DNA from: Marinobacter fonticola | Lineage (GTDB): Bacteria > Pseudomonadota > Gammaproteobacteria > Pseudomonadales > Oleiphilaceae | Length of the DNA: 64,000 bases | Direction: 5' to 3' | NCBI RefSeq assembly: GCF_008122265.1 | Contig: NZ_CP043042.1 | Location: forward strand, 620,001 to 684,000 | Part shown: in pieces, positions 54,416 through 63,547 of the stretch | How positions within the stretch are numbered: position 1 is the stretch's first letter | Layout of the letters: every line of letters begins with the position of its first letter | The notes under the pieces: model-generated | What the model saw: the letters and a program-made list of their open reading frames with translations, nothing else | Databases searched by the model: none | What the model was told of the DNA's origin: nothing | Program-made: the position numbers and the translations under genes

Positions 54416-55059
54416 GCGTTCGGATCCTGCAGGATAACTCTGAGCTTGTTCAAGGCGAGGCGGACGCGGCTCTTTACTGTGCCCAGTGGGATATTAAGTT
54501 CATTGGCCACGATCTGATGGGATTTGTGCTCCATATAGACCTTGGCGATGACAGTCACTTGTTCTTCCGGGAGGTGTTGCAGGGAGTCGCGGATACGCCG
54601 CTCGGAAATGAGACGGTGTAGGGACGTGACGGGATCGTCCTCGTGATCCCCGGGGATCTGCCAGAGATCTTCCGTTTCCACCGCCATTTCGGCACTGGTG
54701 CGCTGTATCTTGCGCAGCATGTCGATGCGTTGATTGCGGGCGATGGTGAAAATCCAGGTCGAGGCGGCTGCCTTACGCCAGTCGTAAAGACACGAGCGTC
54801 GCCAAATGGATACGAATACTTCCTGGACCAACTCTTCGGCCTGCCCGGCGAGTCCGTTGGCCATGGCGTAATACTTGATTTGCGGCCCAAAATGCTCGAA
54901 CAGCGCCTTGTAAGCCTGCCGGTCGTGATGGCGGCCGACTTTTTCGAGCAACTGGCTCCAGGCGTCCTTCCGCCCTTCGGACCGGCTGGTCCTGGGATGC
55001 AATGTGGACACTTTTCGGCTCTCGGTGGTGGCTTCCGGTGCACGTGTTGATGTCATCAT
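54412..55059 (-). CDS. ECF11-type sigma factor, RpoE/SigE-like partner of ChrR
   Basis: The protein of up to 215 residues has sigma region 2 (AYKALFEHFGPQIKYYAMANG, LVQEVFVSIWRR, WIFTIARNQRIDMLRK) and region 4 (LPEEQVTVIAKVYMEHKSHQIVANELNIPLGTVKSRVRLALNKL). Pairing with chrR identifies group ECF11, which responds to singlet oxygen in Rhodobacter. The start lies at tandem ATGs at 55059. An ECF11-consensus promoter lies just upstream, so it probably activates itself. Confidence 0.93.
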   Translation of the reverse strand: MMTSTRAPEATTESRKVSTLHPRTSRSEGRKDAWSQLLEKVGRHHDRQAYKALFEHFGPQIKYYAMANGLAGQAEELVQEVFVSIWRRSCLYDWRKAAASTWIFTIARNQRIDMLRKIQRTSAEMAVETEDLWQIPGDHEDDPVTSLHRLISERRIRDSLQHLPEEQVTVIAKVYMEHKSHQIVANELNIPLGTVKSRVRLALNKLRVILQDPNA

Positions 55060-55064
55060 TCTAT

Positions 55065-55114
55065 GCGCTCGCCATCGTTTTGTCAGTCCAGGGACTTACG
55101 GAGATGGCGAGCGC
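55065..55114. repeat. 12-bp perfect inverted repeat straddling the ECF11 -10 element
   Basis: GCGCTCGCCATC (55065-55076) and GATGGCGAGCGC (55103-55114) are exact reverse complements 26 bp apart. One arm is in the leader just before the sigma start, the other between the -10 and -35 boxes. Confidence 0.85.
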
Positions 55115-55122
55115 CCGGATCA
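55095..55122 (-). promoter_or_regulatory. ECF11 promoter of the sigma-chrR operon
   Basis: Read on the minus strand, TGATCC (55117-55122) is followed by exactly 16 bp and CGTAAG (55095-55100). This equals the Rhodobacter RpoE consensus (TGATCC, 18 bp, TAAG). The predicted start near 55088 gives a leader of about 30 nt. Confidence 0.82.
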
Positions 55123-55199
55123 CTCGATGACAAAAATGAGGTCGTGCGTGGCGGGCGGCCAGGGATACGATTCACGTATCACGCAACGGCCGGCCCGTC

Positions 55200-57110
55200 T
55201 CAATCTTCAAGGTAGGTGTAGCCTTCCAGTCCCTGTTCCAGTTCGCGAGCCAGCGCGGCTTGCTGCTCAGCCGTCAGATTACTGGCTTCGAACTTGGCGC
55301 GGTAGATCTGGCGCAGGGCCTCCGGATCGAAGTTCACGTAGCGCAGGATCTTGGCCACGGTGTCGCCTTCTACGAGATGCCGGATGTGGTAGCTGCCATC
55401 CTCGCGTCTACTCACGTCCACCGAATTGGTATCTCCGAACAGGTTATGCATGTCGCCGAGAATTTCCTGGTAGGCGCCAGTCATGAAGAAACCGATCAAC
55501 ATGGACTCGCCCGCCGGCGTTTCCGGCAAGGGAAGGGTGGTTTCCAGGCCCTGGCCATCCACGTAGCGGTCGATACGGCCATCGGAGTCGCAGGTGATGT
55601 CCTGGATCACCGCCCGGCGACGGATCGGCTGGTTGAGGCCGGAGATGGGCAACACGGGGAAAATCTGGTCAATGCCCCAAACATCCGGCAGGGACTGGAA
55701 CAGCGAGAAATTGACAAATAGCTTCTCGGCCAGCTTCTCGTTGAGCTCGTCGACGATTTCCCGGTGAGCCCGGTTGCCGGCATCCAGCTTATCCCGCAGG
55801 GTGCGGCAGCAGGCGGTATAGAGTTCTTCCGCGTCTGCCCGGTGAGCGAGCGTGAGCAGACCATGGGCGAAAAGCGCATGTACGTCACTGATGGCATGCA
55901 TAACGTCGTGGTAGATCTCCAGTCGCGAGCGCTTCTGGTCCACGGCTTGAAGATCGCCGAAGTCGCGCCACAGGTCATGCAGCGGCGCCGGCGCGTCCGC
56001 CGCGGGCGCGCCGGGTGTGGGGTAGGGTGGCTCCTCCTGGTCGATCACGTTGGTGATCAGCACCGCATGGTGGGCCGTCAGGGCGCGCCCGGATTCGCTG
56101 ATCAGGTCCGGATGGGGAATGCCGGCGCGATCGCACTCCGCCTGCAGCGTATGGATCACGTTATAGGCGTATTCGCCGACGCTGTAATTGATCGAACAGC
56201 TGCTGCGCGAACGGGTGCCCTCGTAGTCCACGCCCAGGCCTCCGCCGATATCCACGGTACCGATGGGCGCCCCCAGGTGGTAGAGCTCGCTGTAAAAACG
56301 GGCGCATTCCTTGAGGCCGGTTTGAATGTCGCGGATGTTGGCGATCTGCGAGCCCAAGTGGAAATGCAGTAACTGCAGAGAATCCAGTGCGTCGGCAGCC
56401 TTGAGTTTGTTCACGACGTCCAGCACCTGGCTGGCGGACAGGCCGAATTTGGATTTCTCGCCACCGGTATTCTGCCAGTTTCCCTTGCCGATGGTGGCCA
56501 GCCGGGCGCGCACCCCGATCAACGGTTTAACGTCCAGCTTGCGCGCCTCTTCCAGGATCTCAGGCAGTTCCGACTGCTTTTCCACCACGATAAAGACTTT
56601 GTGTCCCAGCTTCTGGCCGATCAGTGCCAGACGGATATATTCGCGGTCCTTATAGCCGTTGCAGACGATGACGGAACCGACTTTGCGCGACAGCGCGAGC
56701 ACAATCATCAGCTCGGGCTTGCTGCCCGCTTCAAGACCGATCTGGCCCGCGCTGGCGGCGGGCTCGGCGCGGGTGATCTCCTCGACGACGTGGCGCTGCT
56801 GGTTGACCTTGATGGGGTAGACCGCGGTATACCGGCCCTGGTAGCCGTGGTCCTGTGCCGTCTTATTGAAGGCATTGCACAGGTTGTTGACCCGGTCGTG
56901 AAGGATGTCACTGAAGCGCACCAGGACGGGTAGCTGAATCTTCTGTTCCAGCAGTTCGCGAGTCAGGTCCGGCAGATTGATCGGGCTTCCGCTCTGGCCC
57001 CGGTCCGGGCGTATCAGAACGTCGCCGGCGGCGTCGATATCGATGTAGCCATCGCCCCAATGGGCAATATTGTAGACCTGGTGGGCTTGAGCGCCGGATG
57101 AATCAGTCAT
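55200..57110 (-). CDS. speA: Biosynthetic arginine decarboxylase
   Basis: From ATG 57110 the 636-residue enzyme has the PLP lysine (Lys101 in YPIKVNQQRHV), HFHLGSQIANIRDIQTG, VDIGGGLGVDYEG, and ESGRALTAHHA. The size matches the SpeA family (about 630-660). It makes agmatine, entering polyamine synthesis. Divergent speE lies 247 bp away. Genes for agmatine use (speB or aguA) are not in the window. A 55-residue upstream frame extension is not supported. Confidence 0.95.
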   Translation of the reverse strand: MTDSSGAQAHQVYNIAHWGDGYIDIDAAGDVLIRPDRGQSGSPINLPDLTRELLEQKIQLPVLVRFSDILHDRVNNLCNAFNKTAQDHGYQGRYTAVYPIKVNQQRHVVEEITRAEPAASAGQIGLEAGSKPELMIVLALSRKVGSVIVCNGYKDREYIRLALIGQKLGHKVFIVVEKQSELPEILEEARKLDVKPLIGVRARLATIGKGNWQNTGGEKSKFGLSASQVLDVVNKLKAADALDSLQLLHFHLGSQIANIRDIQTGLKECARFYSELYHLGAPIGTVDIGGGLGVDYEGTRSRSSCSINYSVGEYAYNVIHTLQAECDRAGIPHPDLISESGRALTAHHAVLITNVIDQEEPPYPTPGAPAADAPAPLHDLWRDFGDLQAVDQKRSRLEIYHDVMHAISDVHALFAHGLLTLAHRADAEELYTACCRTLRDKLDAGNRAHREIVDELNEKLAEKLFVNFSLFQSLPDVWGIDQIFPVLPISGLNQPIRRRAVIQDITCDSDGRIDRYVDGQGLETTLPLPETPAGESMLIGFFMTGAYQEILGDMHNLFGDTNSVDVSRREDGSYHIRHLVEGDTVAKILRYVNFDPEALRQIYRAKFEASNLTAEQQAALARELEQGLEGYTYLED

Positions 57111-57357
57111 AGCGGGTCCGTTTCGTAGGTTGGCCGCCATTGTAAAGAATGCGGCGGGATCACTGAAAGCATTCTGCCATGCCCACGGCTGCCAACTGCG
57201 GGCATTCACGTGGCCAGCTTCGGCAATTACGGAAGATCGCCTGTATTTTTGGGCTTCTGCGAGCAACAATGTCACTCTACAATTCCCGCATCAAAGAAGG
57301 CCATCTTCGCTGGCCAACCAACGACTTATCGAATGACCGGGCAAGAGGAGTTACGCG

Positions 57358-58218
57358 ATGTCAGCACTCAATGAAGGATGGTTTACCGAGATTTTCCAGG
57401 ATCAGGGCACCGCGTTTTCCCTGAAAGTCAAAAAAAAGCTGCACGAGGAGCAGACCGAATACCAGAAGCTGGAAATCTACGAGACGGAAACCTTCGGCAA
57501 CCTGATGGTTCTGGACGGTTGCGTCATGCTCACGGGACGCGACAACTTCCTCTATCACGAGATGATGACGCATCCGGCGCTGTTCACCCATAAATCACCG
57601 CGCAAGGTCGTGGTTGTGGGCGGTGGCGATTGCGGGACGCTGCGCGAAGTGCTCAAGCATCCGGACATCGAGGAAGCCTGGCAGGTGGAAATCGATGAAC
57701 GGGTCACGCGCATGGCCGAGACGTATTTTCCGGAGCTGTGTGAATCCAACGAGGACCCGCGCGCCAACTTTTTCTTCGGCGACGGTATCCAATGGATCCG
57801 CGATGCCGATCCGGACAGCATCGACCTGATCATTATCGACAGCACCGATCCGGTGGGGCCGGCCGAGGGCCTGTTCGCACTGGATTTCTACCGCGACTGC
57901 ATGTTGGCTCTGCGTGAGGGCGGCATCATCGTGCAGCAGAGTGAATCGCCCCTGCTACACGCGGACACCATTATCAAAGGCATTCACGCCGATATGAAGA
58001 AGGCGGGTCTGGATCACGTGGTGACCTTGCCGTTCCCGCAACCGGTATATCCCACCGGCTGGTGGAGTTGCACCATGGCCAGCAAGGAGAATCCGCTGCA
58101 TTATTTTCGTGAAGCCGATGCCGCGGAACGGCCGTTCGTCACGCGCTACTACAACGAGGCGATCCACAACGGCGCCCTGGCCCAGCCCCAATTCATGCGG
58201 GATTTGCTGGAAGACTAA
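57358..58218 (+). CDS. speE: Spermidine synthase
   Basis: The 286-residue aminopropyltransferase has VVGGGDCGTLREVLKH (nucleotide-binding loop), IDLIIIDSTDPVGPAEGLF with the catalytic Asp, and PVYPTGWWSCTMAS. It uses decarboxylated SAM to turn putrescine into spermidine. The ATG is behind AGAGGAG. Its divergent partner speA supplies the pathway. A possible promoter has -10 TACAAT at 57278-57283 and a weak -35 at 57255. Confidence 0.95.
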   Translation: MSALNEGWFTEIFQDQGTAFSLKVKKKLHEEQTEYQKLEIYETETFGNLMVLDGCVMLTGRDNFLYHEMMTHPALFTHKSPRKVVVVGGGDCGTLREVLKHPDIEEAWQVEIDERVTRMAETYFPELCESNEDPRANFFFGDGIQWIRDADPDSIDLIIIDSTDPVGPAEGLFALDFYRDCMLALREGGIIVQQSESPLLHADTIIKGIHADMKKAGLDHVVTLPFPQPVYPTGWWSCTMASKENPLHYFREADAAERPFVTRYYNEAIHNGALAQPQFMRDLLED

Positions 58219-58313
58219 GTGAATGGCGAGGCGGCGCTGTATGGCGCCGCTCGTGACTGTGGTGCCCGTTAATGCACCGGCGCAGAGTAAAGTAACGATA
58301 ACAAGAGAATGTC

Positions 58314-59354
58314 ATGCCCGCCGAAATGCCATCGCATTTTCCCCAGAGGGTCGTTGCCTACTTGGTCGACCATCGGCAGATTCCGTTGCCGGAAATCATC
58401 ACGGCGGTCGGATTGCCACCAGAGGTCATGCTGCGAGATGATGTTTTCTTGAGTGAGGCGGTCTATCTCGCGTTGGTGCGGTTTGCCATCGATCGCACGG
58501 ACGATCCGGGGGTAGGGCTGGGCTATGGCCGTAATCTGCAATTGTCCGATTTTGGGATGCTGGGATACGCTGCTGGGGCTCAGGCGACGGTCGCGGAAGG
58601 CATTGAACTGTTTGCCCGGCATTACGACGGCATGTCCCGGCTGAGCCGGCTGGCGGTAGAGAAAGGTAGTGGCTACTATCTTCGGGTATTGCTGGAGCCG
58701 GGCTTGCCGGAATACATGGTCTGGTTCCTCAGTGAAGCCATTGTGGCCGCTGCCCTGCAGAATCTGGCCCGCTTACGGGTGCCGCTGGGACGCGGCATCA
58801 ACGCCCACTTTGCCTATCCCCGTCCTTCCCATTGCCGTTGTTACGAAGACTTGCAGGTGCCCTGCTACTTCAGTGCCGATACCACGGGAGTGTATGTGTC
58901 GGAAAAAGTGCTGTCGTTGCCGCTAGGCGTTGCGGGCGTCCGGGCTCCGTGGCCGGACAGCCTGGGCTTGTCCGATCATGCGGCGGCCCGATCAGGCTAT
59001 GGGAAAGAATCACTGGATGCCCAGTTGGCGTCCATCGTCCGTGTCTCTCTACCCCGGGTGCCCACGTTGCCGGAAGTGGCCCAGCGGTTAGGCGTGTCAC
59101 CACGGAAATTGCAACGGCAATTGGAACGGCACGGACTGGGTTTCCGTCAGCGGGTCGGAGAGATTCGAGTGGGGGAAGCCGCCGAGCGCTTGTTGCGGAG
59201 CACTCTACCGGTCCGGCAAGTCGCCGAGCAGACTGGGTTCTCCGACCAGGCCAGCTTTACCCGCGCCTTTCGCCGGGTGTTCGGGCTAACGCCGGGCCAG
59301 TACCGGCAAAACCAGTACCAGCAAAAAAGGACCGGCGAGGATGGCCAGCCCTAA
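58314..59354 (+). CDS. AraC-family regulator with Arabinose_bd-type N-terminal domain
   Basis: The 346-residue protein has the OruR-like effector half (VGLGYGRNLQLSDFGMLGYA, PSHCRCYEDLQVPCYF) and a C-terminal AraC domain: TLPEVAQRLGVSPRKLQRQL and PVRQVAEQTGFSDQASFTRAF. Target and inducer are unknown. It follows speE by 95 bp and faces the acylase gene; the neighbour could be a target, which is inference only. Confidence 0.88.
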   Translation: MPAEMPSHFPQRVVAYLVDHRQIPLPEIITAVGLPPEVMLRDDVFLSEAVYLALVRFAIDRTDDPGVGLGYGRNLQLSDFGMLGYAAGAQATVAEGIELFARHYDGMSRLSRLAVEKGSGYYLRVLLEPGLPEYMVWFLSEAIVAAALQNLARLRVPLGRGINAHFAYPRPSHCRCYEDLQVPCYFSADTTGVYVSEKVLSLPLGVAGVRAPWPDSLGLSDHAAARSGYGKESLDAQLASIVRVSLPRVPTLPEVAQRLGVSPRKLQRQLERHGLGFRQRVGEIRVGEAAERLLRSTLPVRQVAEQTGFSDQASFTRAFRRVFGLTPGQYRQNQYQQKRTGEDGQP

Positions 59355-59370
59355 AACGAATGCTCATGAA

Positions 59371-59419
59371 CTGTGGCGGTGTAATCACCCTCACGCATGA
59401 GGGCAATCACACCGCACAG
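59371..59419. repeat. Long imperfect hairpin between convergent AraC and acylase genes
   Basis: CTGTGGCGGTGTAATC followed by ACCCTC pairs with GAGGGC plus AATCACACCGCACAG, about 20 bp with three imperfections and a short loop ACGCAT. No T-run follows on either strand. It may act as a U-less terminator or RNA end-stabiliser. Confidence 0.6.
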
Positions 59420-59464
59420 CGGCTCATCGGAACGTTAATTTTCTTCGCGAACTCGTATTCCGGC

Positions 59465-61888
59465 TTAGTTGCGCACCGTCTTTTCGGACACCGTGGCGTC
59501 AGTCACCGCTTGGGCTGTAAACGGCACAGGGCGCCAGGTTTGCGTGCTATACAGCTCGGTCTGATCTTTGAAGTAAGGTGAACCGGTATGGTTGCTCTGG
59601 CCGTAGGTCAGCAGAGCATCCGCTTTCGGGCCGTCGTCGCCGAATTCCACCGTCATTACGTAGGAGGCGCCGTAGTTGATCAGGTAGCCCTCTTCCGTCA
59701 GGTTGGTGGGTTCGTTGACCACCGGCGCACGGTCCATTTGCGGCAGGGTGGATGTGTACATCGCTGGGTTGCCGCGGTATTCCACCTTGTTGAAGGCACC
59801 GTCGATCTTTTGCAGGCCACCGTGGATGGGGATGACAGTGTCGCCTTTTTTGGTGAATTGAACGTCGCCTAGAGCAACATCGAGCTCAAGTCCCTGGGCG
59901 CTCAGGCGATCGACTGCGTCCGTGAGTCCGCTCTGCAGCAGGGCCTTGCCTTCCGGCGTCAGACCACTCGGGGTATTGAGCGGGCTGGCCGGGTCGAAAG
60001 GTGTTGCGAACATCTGTGTGCCATCGATCTCTCCATTGACCTCCAGAGCTTTAACAGCGGTCAGCGCCTCACGGAATAGGGCTGCGCCGTGGCTGGCCAG
60101 GTTATATCTGCCATCCCAGTTGGCGATGATGCCGCAGGCCTCATCGAGAGTGGCTGGAGCGTCGGTGCATAGATCGCTCCGCCACAGATTCTCGGTGAAG
60201 GATCTGTTGGCAAACAGCAAGTCCTGCAGAGACTCTTTGGTGACCGTGTCTGGAGCGAGTTCCTCGATCTGCGTGAGTCCCATGCGCGTACGGAAGCTGC
60301 GAGGCATTTCACCGGCATCGCCGTACAAGCGGGAGAAGGCCTCCAGGGTTTCGTCGAGGTTGGGCAGCCAGAAGCTATCGTTGGAGTTCATCACGTAGTC
60401 AGTGCGGAACGTGTAGGGCGCTTTCTCGAAGGGGATCGAGCCTTTAACCCGGACACCTGGTACCACCACTGGCTTGGTGATCGAACGGGACCCGTCCATC
60501 AGCACGATGCCGGATTGGAATGCACCTGCAACGGCCTTCTCAGACTCGTTTTCGGGCGTCAGCGCGGCATCCAGATAAGCGGTTTCCACACCCGGTAGCA
60601 GGAAGGGTACGAACGTGGTATCGGCGTAAAGGGTTTCGCCGCTGCTGTCGGTAGCCATGGTGTGGTTCCAGGGCACGCCGCCATTGGCCAGGAAGACCTG
60701 GCGCAGTTCACGCACCGATTGAGCTTTAGCCATTTCAAGGAAAGTGGCCAGGAAAGCCCCATTGTCGATGTTTGGGTCGTGGATGGCGAAGGCCTGTGTG
60801 TTGTCCCAGGCCAATCCCTGACTCGGCGCCTGCAGAATGGGGCCGAATTCGGAGCTGTAGACCGTCTGGGTGTACGGTGCCTCAAGGCCCGCTACGTCGA
60901 TGGAAACTTCCCGGGCCACCATCTGTTTCTTCTCGCCATCCACCATATAAGCCGTGGGATCGTCCGCCGCCAGGGTCAGCCGATAGATCACGAACTGATT
61001 TGACGGTGACGTGGTGTGCGTCCAGGCCATGTTCTGGTTGAAACCAATTTGCACGCCGAGGCCGCCGGAAAGGCTGACGCCGACCACGTCGAGCTCGTCC
61101 GGAATGGTGAGATGGACTTCGTGATACTTCAGTTCGTCTTCCCACGGCAAGTGGGTGTTGGAGAGCAGGACGCCGCCTTCACCCGCGCTGAGGTCACGGC
61201 CGATGGCAATACCGTTACTGGCGTGATCCTTGACGACCTTGAAATCATCGCCCAGGGGATTGGTCATTACCATCGCTGAAGCGGGTGGCTTGGCGTTGGC
61301 CAGCGCAGGCAGTAACTGACGGGTACCTGCTAGGGTGGCCAAGTCCAGGTAGTAGGCCATCAGGTCAGTATCGGCAATGGGTGAAACCCAGGGCTCGCCG
61401 GCACAATCGCCCGGTAGATTGGCGGCACCGGTTTCGTCGAGGTAGGCGTTGAAGCCGGCGACATAGCCGCTGAGCATCGCCTTGGTATTACTGTCGAGTT
61501 GCGCGACCTGCTCGACTGCTCGCCCTTGGACATCCATTGCCAGATAGCTGATATCGGAGGCGATGTGTCCAGGACCGTTTTCCGCGATATTGTCATCGTC
61601 GGGTCCGAAGTACTTGGCGCGTTCACTCCGCACTTTGACGATCTGGTCCATCAAGGTACAGAAGCGGTCTTCGGCAAAGGCGTAACCCTGACCAAAGCCC
61701 AGAGAACCATAATTGTCCGCAGTGATGTGAGCTGTACCGTGAGTGGTACGGGCGATAGAGGCGTTAAAACTGACTTCGCCGGCTCCTTCGGAACCGCCGG
61801 ATGATGAACTATCGGATGAGTCATCTCCGCAACCCGCCAGTAATCCGGCGCAGGCGGTGGACAGAATGAGACGAGTGCCCCAGTTCAT
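59465..61888 (-). CDS. Lipoprotein penicillin/aculeacin acylase-family Ntn hydrolase
   Basis: The 807-residue protein from ATG 61888 (behind AGGAG) has a signal peptide with lipobox LLAGC (Cys20), a Ser/Asp/Gly-rich linker (about 21-38), an alpha-chain domain, and a putative autocleavage site before Ser224 in HASNGIAIG, followed by the beta-chain motif LSNTHLPWEDELKY. This is the acylase family that includes PvdQ and AHL-degrading enzymes. The substrate is unknown; the lipid anchor would hold it at a membrane. A longer frame to 61993 has no ribosome site. Confidence 0.85.
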   Translation of the reverse strand: MNWGTRLILSTACAGLLAGCGDDSSDSSSSGGSEGAGEVSFNASIARTTHGTAHITADNYGSLGFGQGYAFAEDRFCTLMDQIVKVRSERAKYFGPDDDNIAENGPGHIASDISYLAMDVQGRAVEQVAQLDSNTKAMLSGYVAGFNAYLDETGAANLPGDCAGEPWVSPIADTDLMAYYLDLATLAGTRQLLPALANAKPPASAMVMTNPLGDDFKVVKDHASNGIAIGRDLSAGEGGVLLSNTHLPWEDELKYHEVHLTIPDELDVVGVSLSGGLGVQIGFNQNMAWTHTTSPSNQFVIYRLTLAADDPTAYMVDGEKKQMVAREVSIDVAGLEAPYTQTVYSSEFGPILQAPSQGLAWDNTQAFAIHDPNIDNGAFLATFLEMAKAQSVRELRQVFLANGGVPWNHTMATDSSGETLYADTTFVPFLLPGVETAYLDAALTPENESEKAVAGAFQSGIVLMDGSRSITKPVVVPGVRVKGSIPFEKAPYTFRTDYVMNSNDSFWLPNLDETLEAFSRLYGDAGEMPRSFRTRMGLTQIEELAPDTVTKESLQDLLFANRSFTENLWRSDLCTDAPATLDEACGIIANWDGRYNLASHGAALFREALTAVKALEVNGEIDGTQMFATPFDPASPLNTPSGLTPEGKALLQSGLTDAVDRLSAQGLELDVALGDVQFTKKGDTVIPIHGGLQKIDGAFNKVEYRGNPAMYTSTLPQMDRAPVVNEPTNLTEEGYLINYGASYVMTVEFGDDGPKADALLTYGQSNHTGSPYFKDQTELYSTQTWRPVPFTAQAVTDATVSEKTVRN

Positions 61889-62198
61889 GTTTTTTCTCCT
61901 GTTGTTTTTGTTGAGCATTGGCCACGGGCAGGCCTTAACAACAGAATAGTGACAGATATTGGCTGGGGCGACGTTGATTGCAGACGCCAGCAATTGATTT
62001 GAGACGACAGCGGATAGCGGCGATTGTCTGAACGTGTAAAACCTGAAGGATCACGCGTGTTTCCCAACGGCGCTGCCAAGCCGTCTGCGCCACTTGCTGG
62101 GCTGGAGCGGTGTCTCGAACCCAGTTGATCAGGATGTGACCCGGCGAACAAAAAAAGGCGCCCCCGTGGAGGCGCCTTTCGTTTTCGGTGGCGGGCGC
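61889..62198. other. 310-bp gap between amtB and the acylase gene
   Basis: This stretch holds the acylase leader at one side and the amtB terminator (62150-62179) at the other. No other gene or clear operator is seen. Confidence 0.6.
62150..62179 (-). terminator. Rho-independent terminator of glnK-amtB
   Basis: AAAGGCGCC pairs with GGCGCCTTT around an 8-nt loop; on the minus strand seven T residues follow. Confidence 0.93.
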
Positions 62199-63470
62199 TT
62201 ACTGTTTGCCGCTCACGAATTCCGGATAGGCTTCCATACCGCACTCGGACAGGTCGACACCTTCGTACTCGTCTTCCTCGGAGACCCGCAGGCCCATAAC
62301 CGCCTTGAGGATGCCCCACACGACCATGCTGGCGACGAAGACCCAGACAAAAATGGTGATGGCGCCGATGATCTGGCCTGTCAGGCTGACGTCGCCGTTG
62401 GTTGCCGGTACTAGCAGCAGCCCCAGCAGGCCACAGGTGCCGTGGACGGAAATGGCGCCGACCGGGTCGTCGATGCGCAGTTTATCCAGAGTGACGATAC
62501 TGAACACCACCAGAATACCGCCCAAAGCGCCGAACAGAGTGGCGGTCAGTGCGCTCGGCGTCGACGGCTCAGCGGTGATGGTCACCAGCCCAGCCAGGGC
62601 ACCGTTGAGCAGCATGGTCAGATCGGCTTTGCCGAACATCAGGCGTGCAGTCAGCAACGCAGCGACAGCGCCGCCGGCAGCGGCTGTGTTGGTGTTGAGG
62701 AAGACCATGGCAACGGAATGTGCGCTGGAAATGTCGCCCAGTTTCAGCACCGAACCGCCATTGAAACCGAACCAGCCCATCCACAGGATGAAGGTGCCCA
62801 GCGTCGCCATCGGCAGGTTGGCGCCCGGAAAAGCGCGGATCTCGCCGTTCGGGCCATATTTGCCTTTACGGGCGCCAAGCAGGATAACGCCGGCCAGGGC
62901 AGCCGCCGCGCCCGCCATGTGAACGATGCCGGAGCCGGCGAAGTCGCTGAAGCCCAGGTCGCCAAGCGTGTACATGCCGAACACGGAAGCGCCGCCCCAG
63001 GTCCAGGCGCCTTCCATCGGGTAGATAAAGCCGGTCATAACAATGGCAAAGATCAGGAAGGCCCAGAGTTTCATGCGCTCTGCAACCGTACCGGAAACGA
63101 TGGACATCGCCGTAGCGACGAATACAACTTGGAAGAAGAAGTCGGACGCACCCGAGTAAATGGAACCGCCTTCGAAGCCGTCTTCACGGCCGGCGAAATC
63201 GCCCAGCACGCCCGCGACGTCAACCTCGCTCATGCCGGAAAGAAAAATGCCGCCGCCATACATAATGGCGTAGCCGCAAACCATGTACATGATACAGGCG
63301 ATGGCGTAGAGGGCGACGTTTTTGGTGAGGATCTCAGTGGTGTTCTTGGCGCGTACCAGTCCGGACTCCAGCATGGCAAAGCCTGCTGCCATCCACATGA
63401 CTAATGCGCCGCATACAAGGAAATAAAAGGTATCTATAGTGTACTGCAAATGGAAGATATTGTTTTCCAT
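62199..63470 (-). CDS. amtB: Ammonium transporter
   Basis: From ATG 63470 (behind GGAGG) the 423-residue protein has about 11 transmembrane helices with Amt motifs ALVMWMAAGFAMLESGLVRAKN, SGIVHMAGAAAALAG, WMGWFGFNGGS and ISVHGTCGLLGLL, including the paired pore histidines. It moves ammonium and is gated by the PII protein encoded just upstream. No cleavable signal peptide is predicted from sequence. The pair is followed by a terminator. Confidence 0.95.
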   Translation of the reverse strand: MENNIFHLQYTIDTFYFLVCGALVMWMAAGFAMLESGLVRAKNTTEILTKNVALYAIACIMYMVCGYAIMYGGGIFLSGMSEVDVAGVLGDFAGREDGFEGGSIYSGASDFFFQVVFVATAMSIVSGTVAERMKLWAFLIFAIVMTGFIYPMEGAWTWGGASVFGMYTLGDLGFSDFAGSGIVHMAGAAAALAGVILLGARKGKYGPNGEIRAFPGANLPMATLGTFILWMGWFGFNGGSVLKLGDISSAHSVAMVFLNTNTAAAGGAVAALLTARLMFGKADLTMLLNGALAGLVTITAEPSTPSALTATLFGALGGILVVFSIVTLDKLRIDDPVGAISVHGTCGLLGLLLVPATNGDVSLTGQIIGAITIFVWVFVASMVVWGILKAVMGLRVSEEDEYEGVDLSECGMEAYPEFVSGKQ

Positions 63471-63547
63471 ATGAAGCCCTCCGCACAAGGCTCTTCAAGG
63501 ATGAATAGGTTTTTTGCGTTGGCGTTTTCTACAGGATCGGGAGGGCC

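Noticed and set aside
62442..63404. 320-residue frame antisense to amtB
   Set aside because: Complement of the transporter; Gln/His-rich composition typical of reverse-strand shadows.
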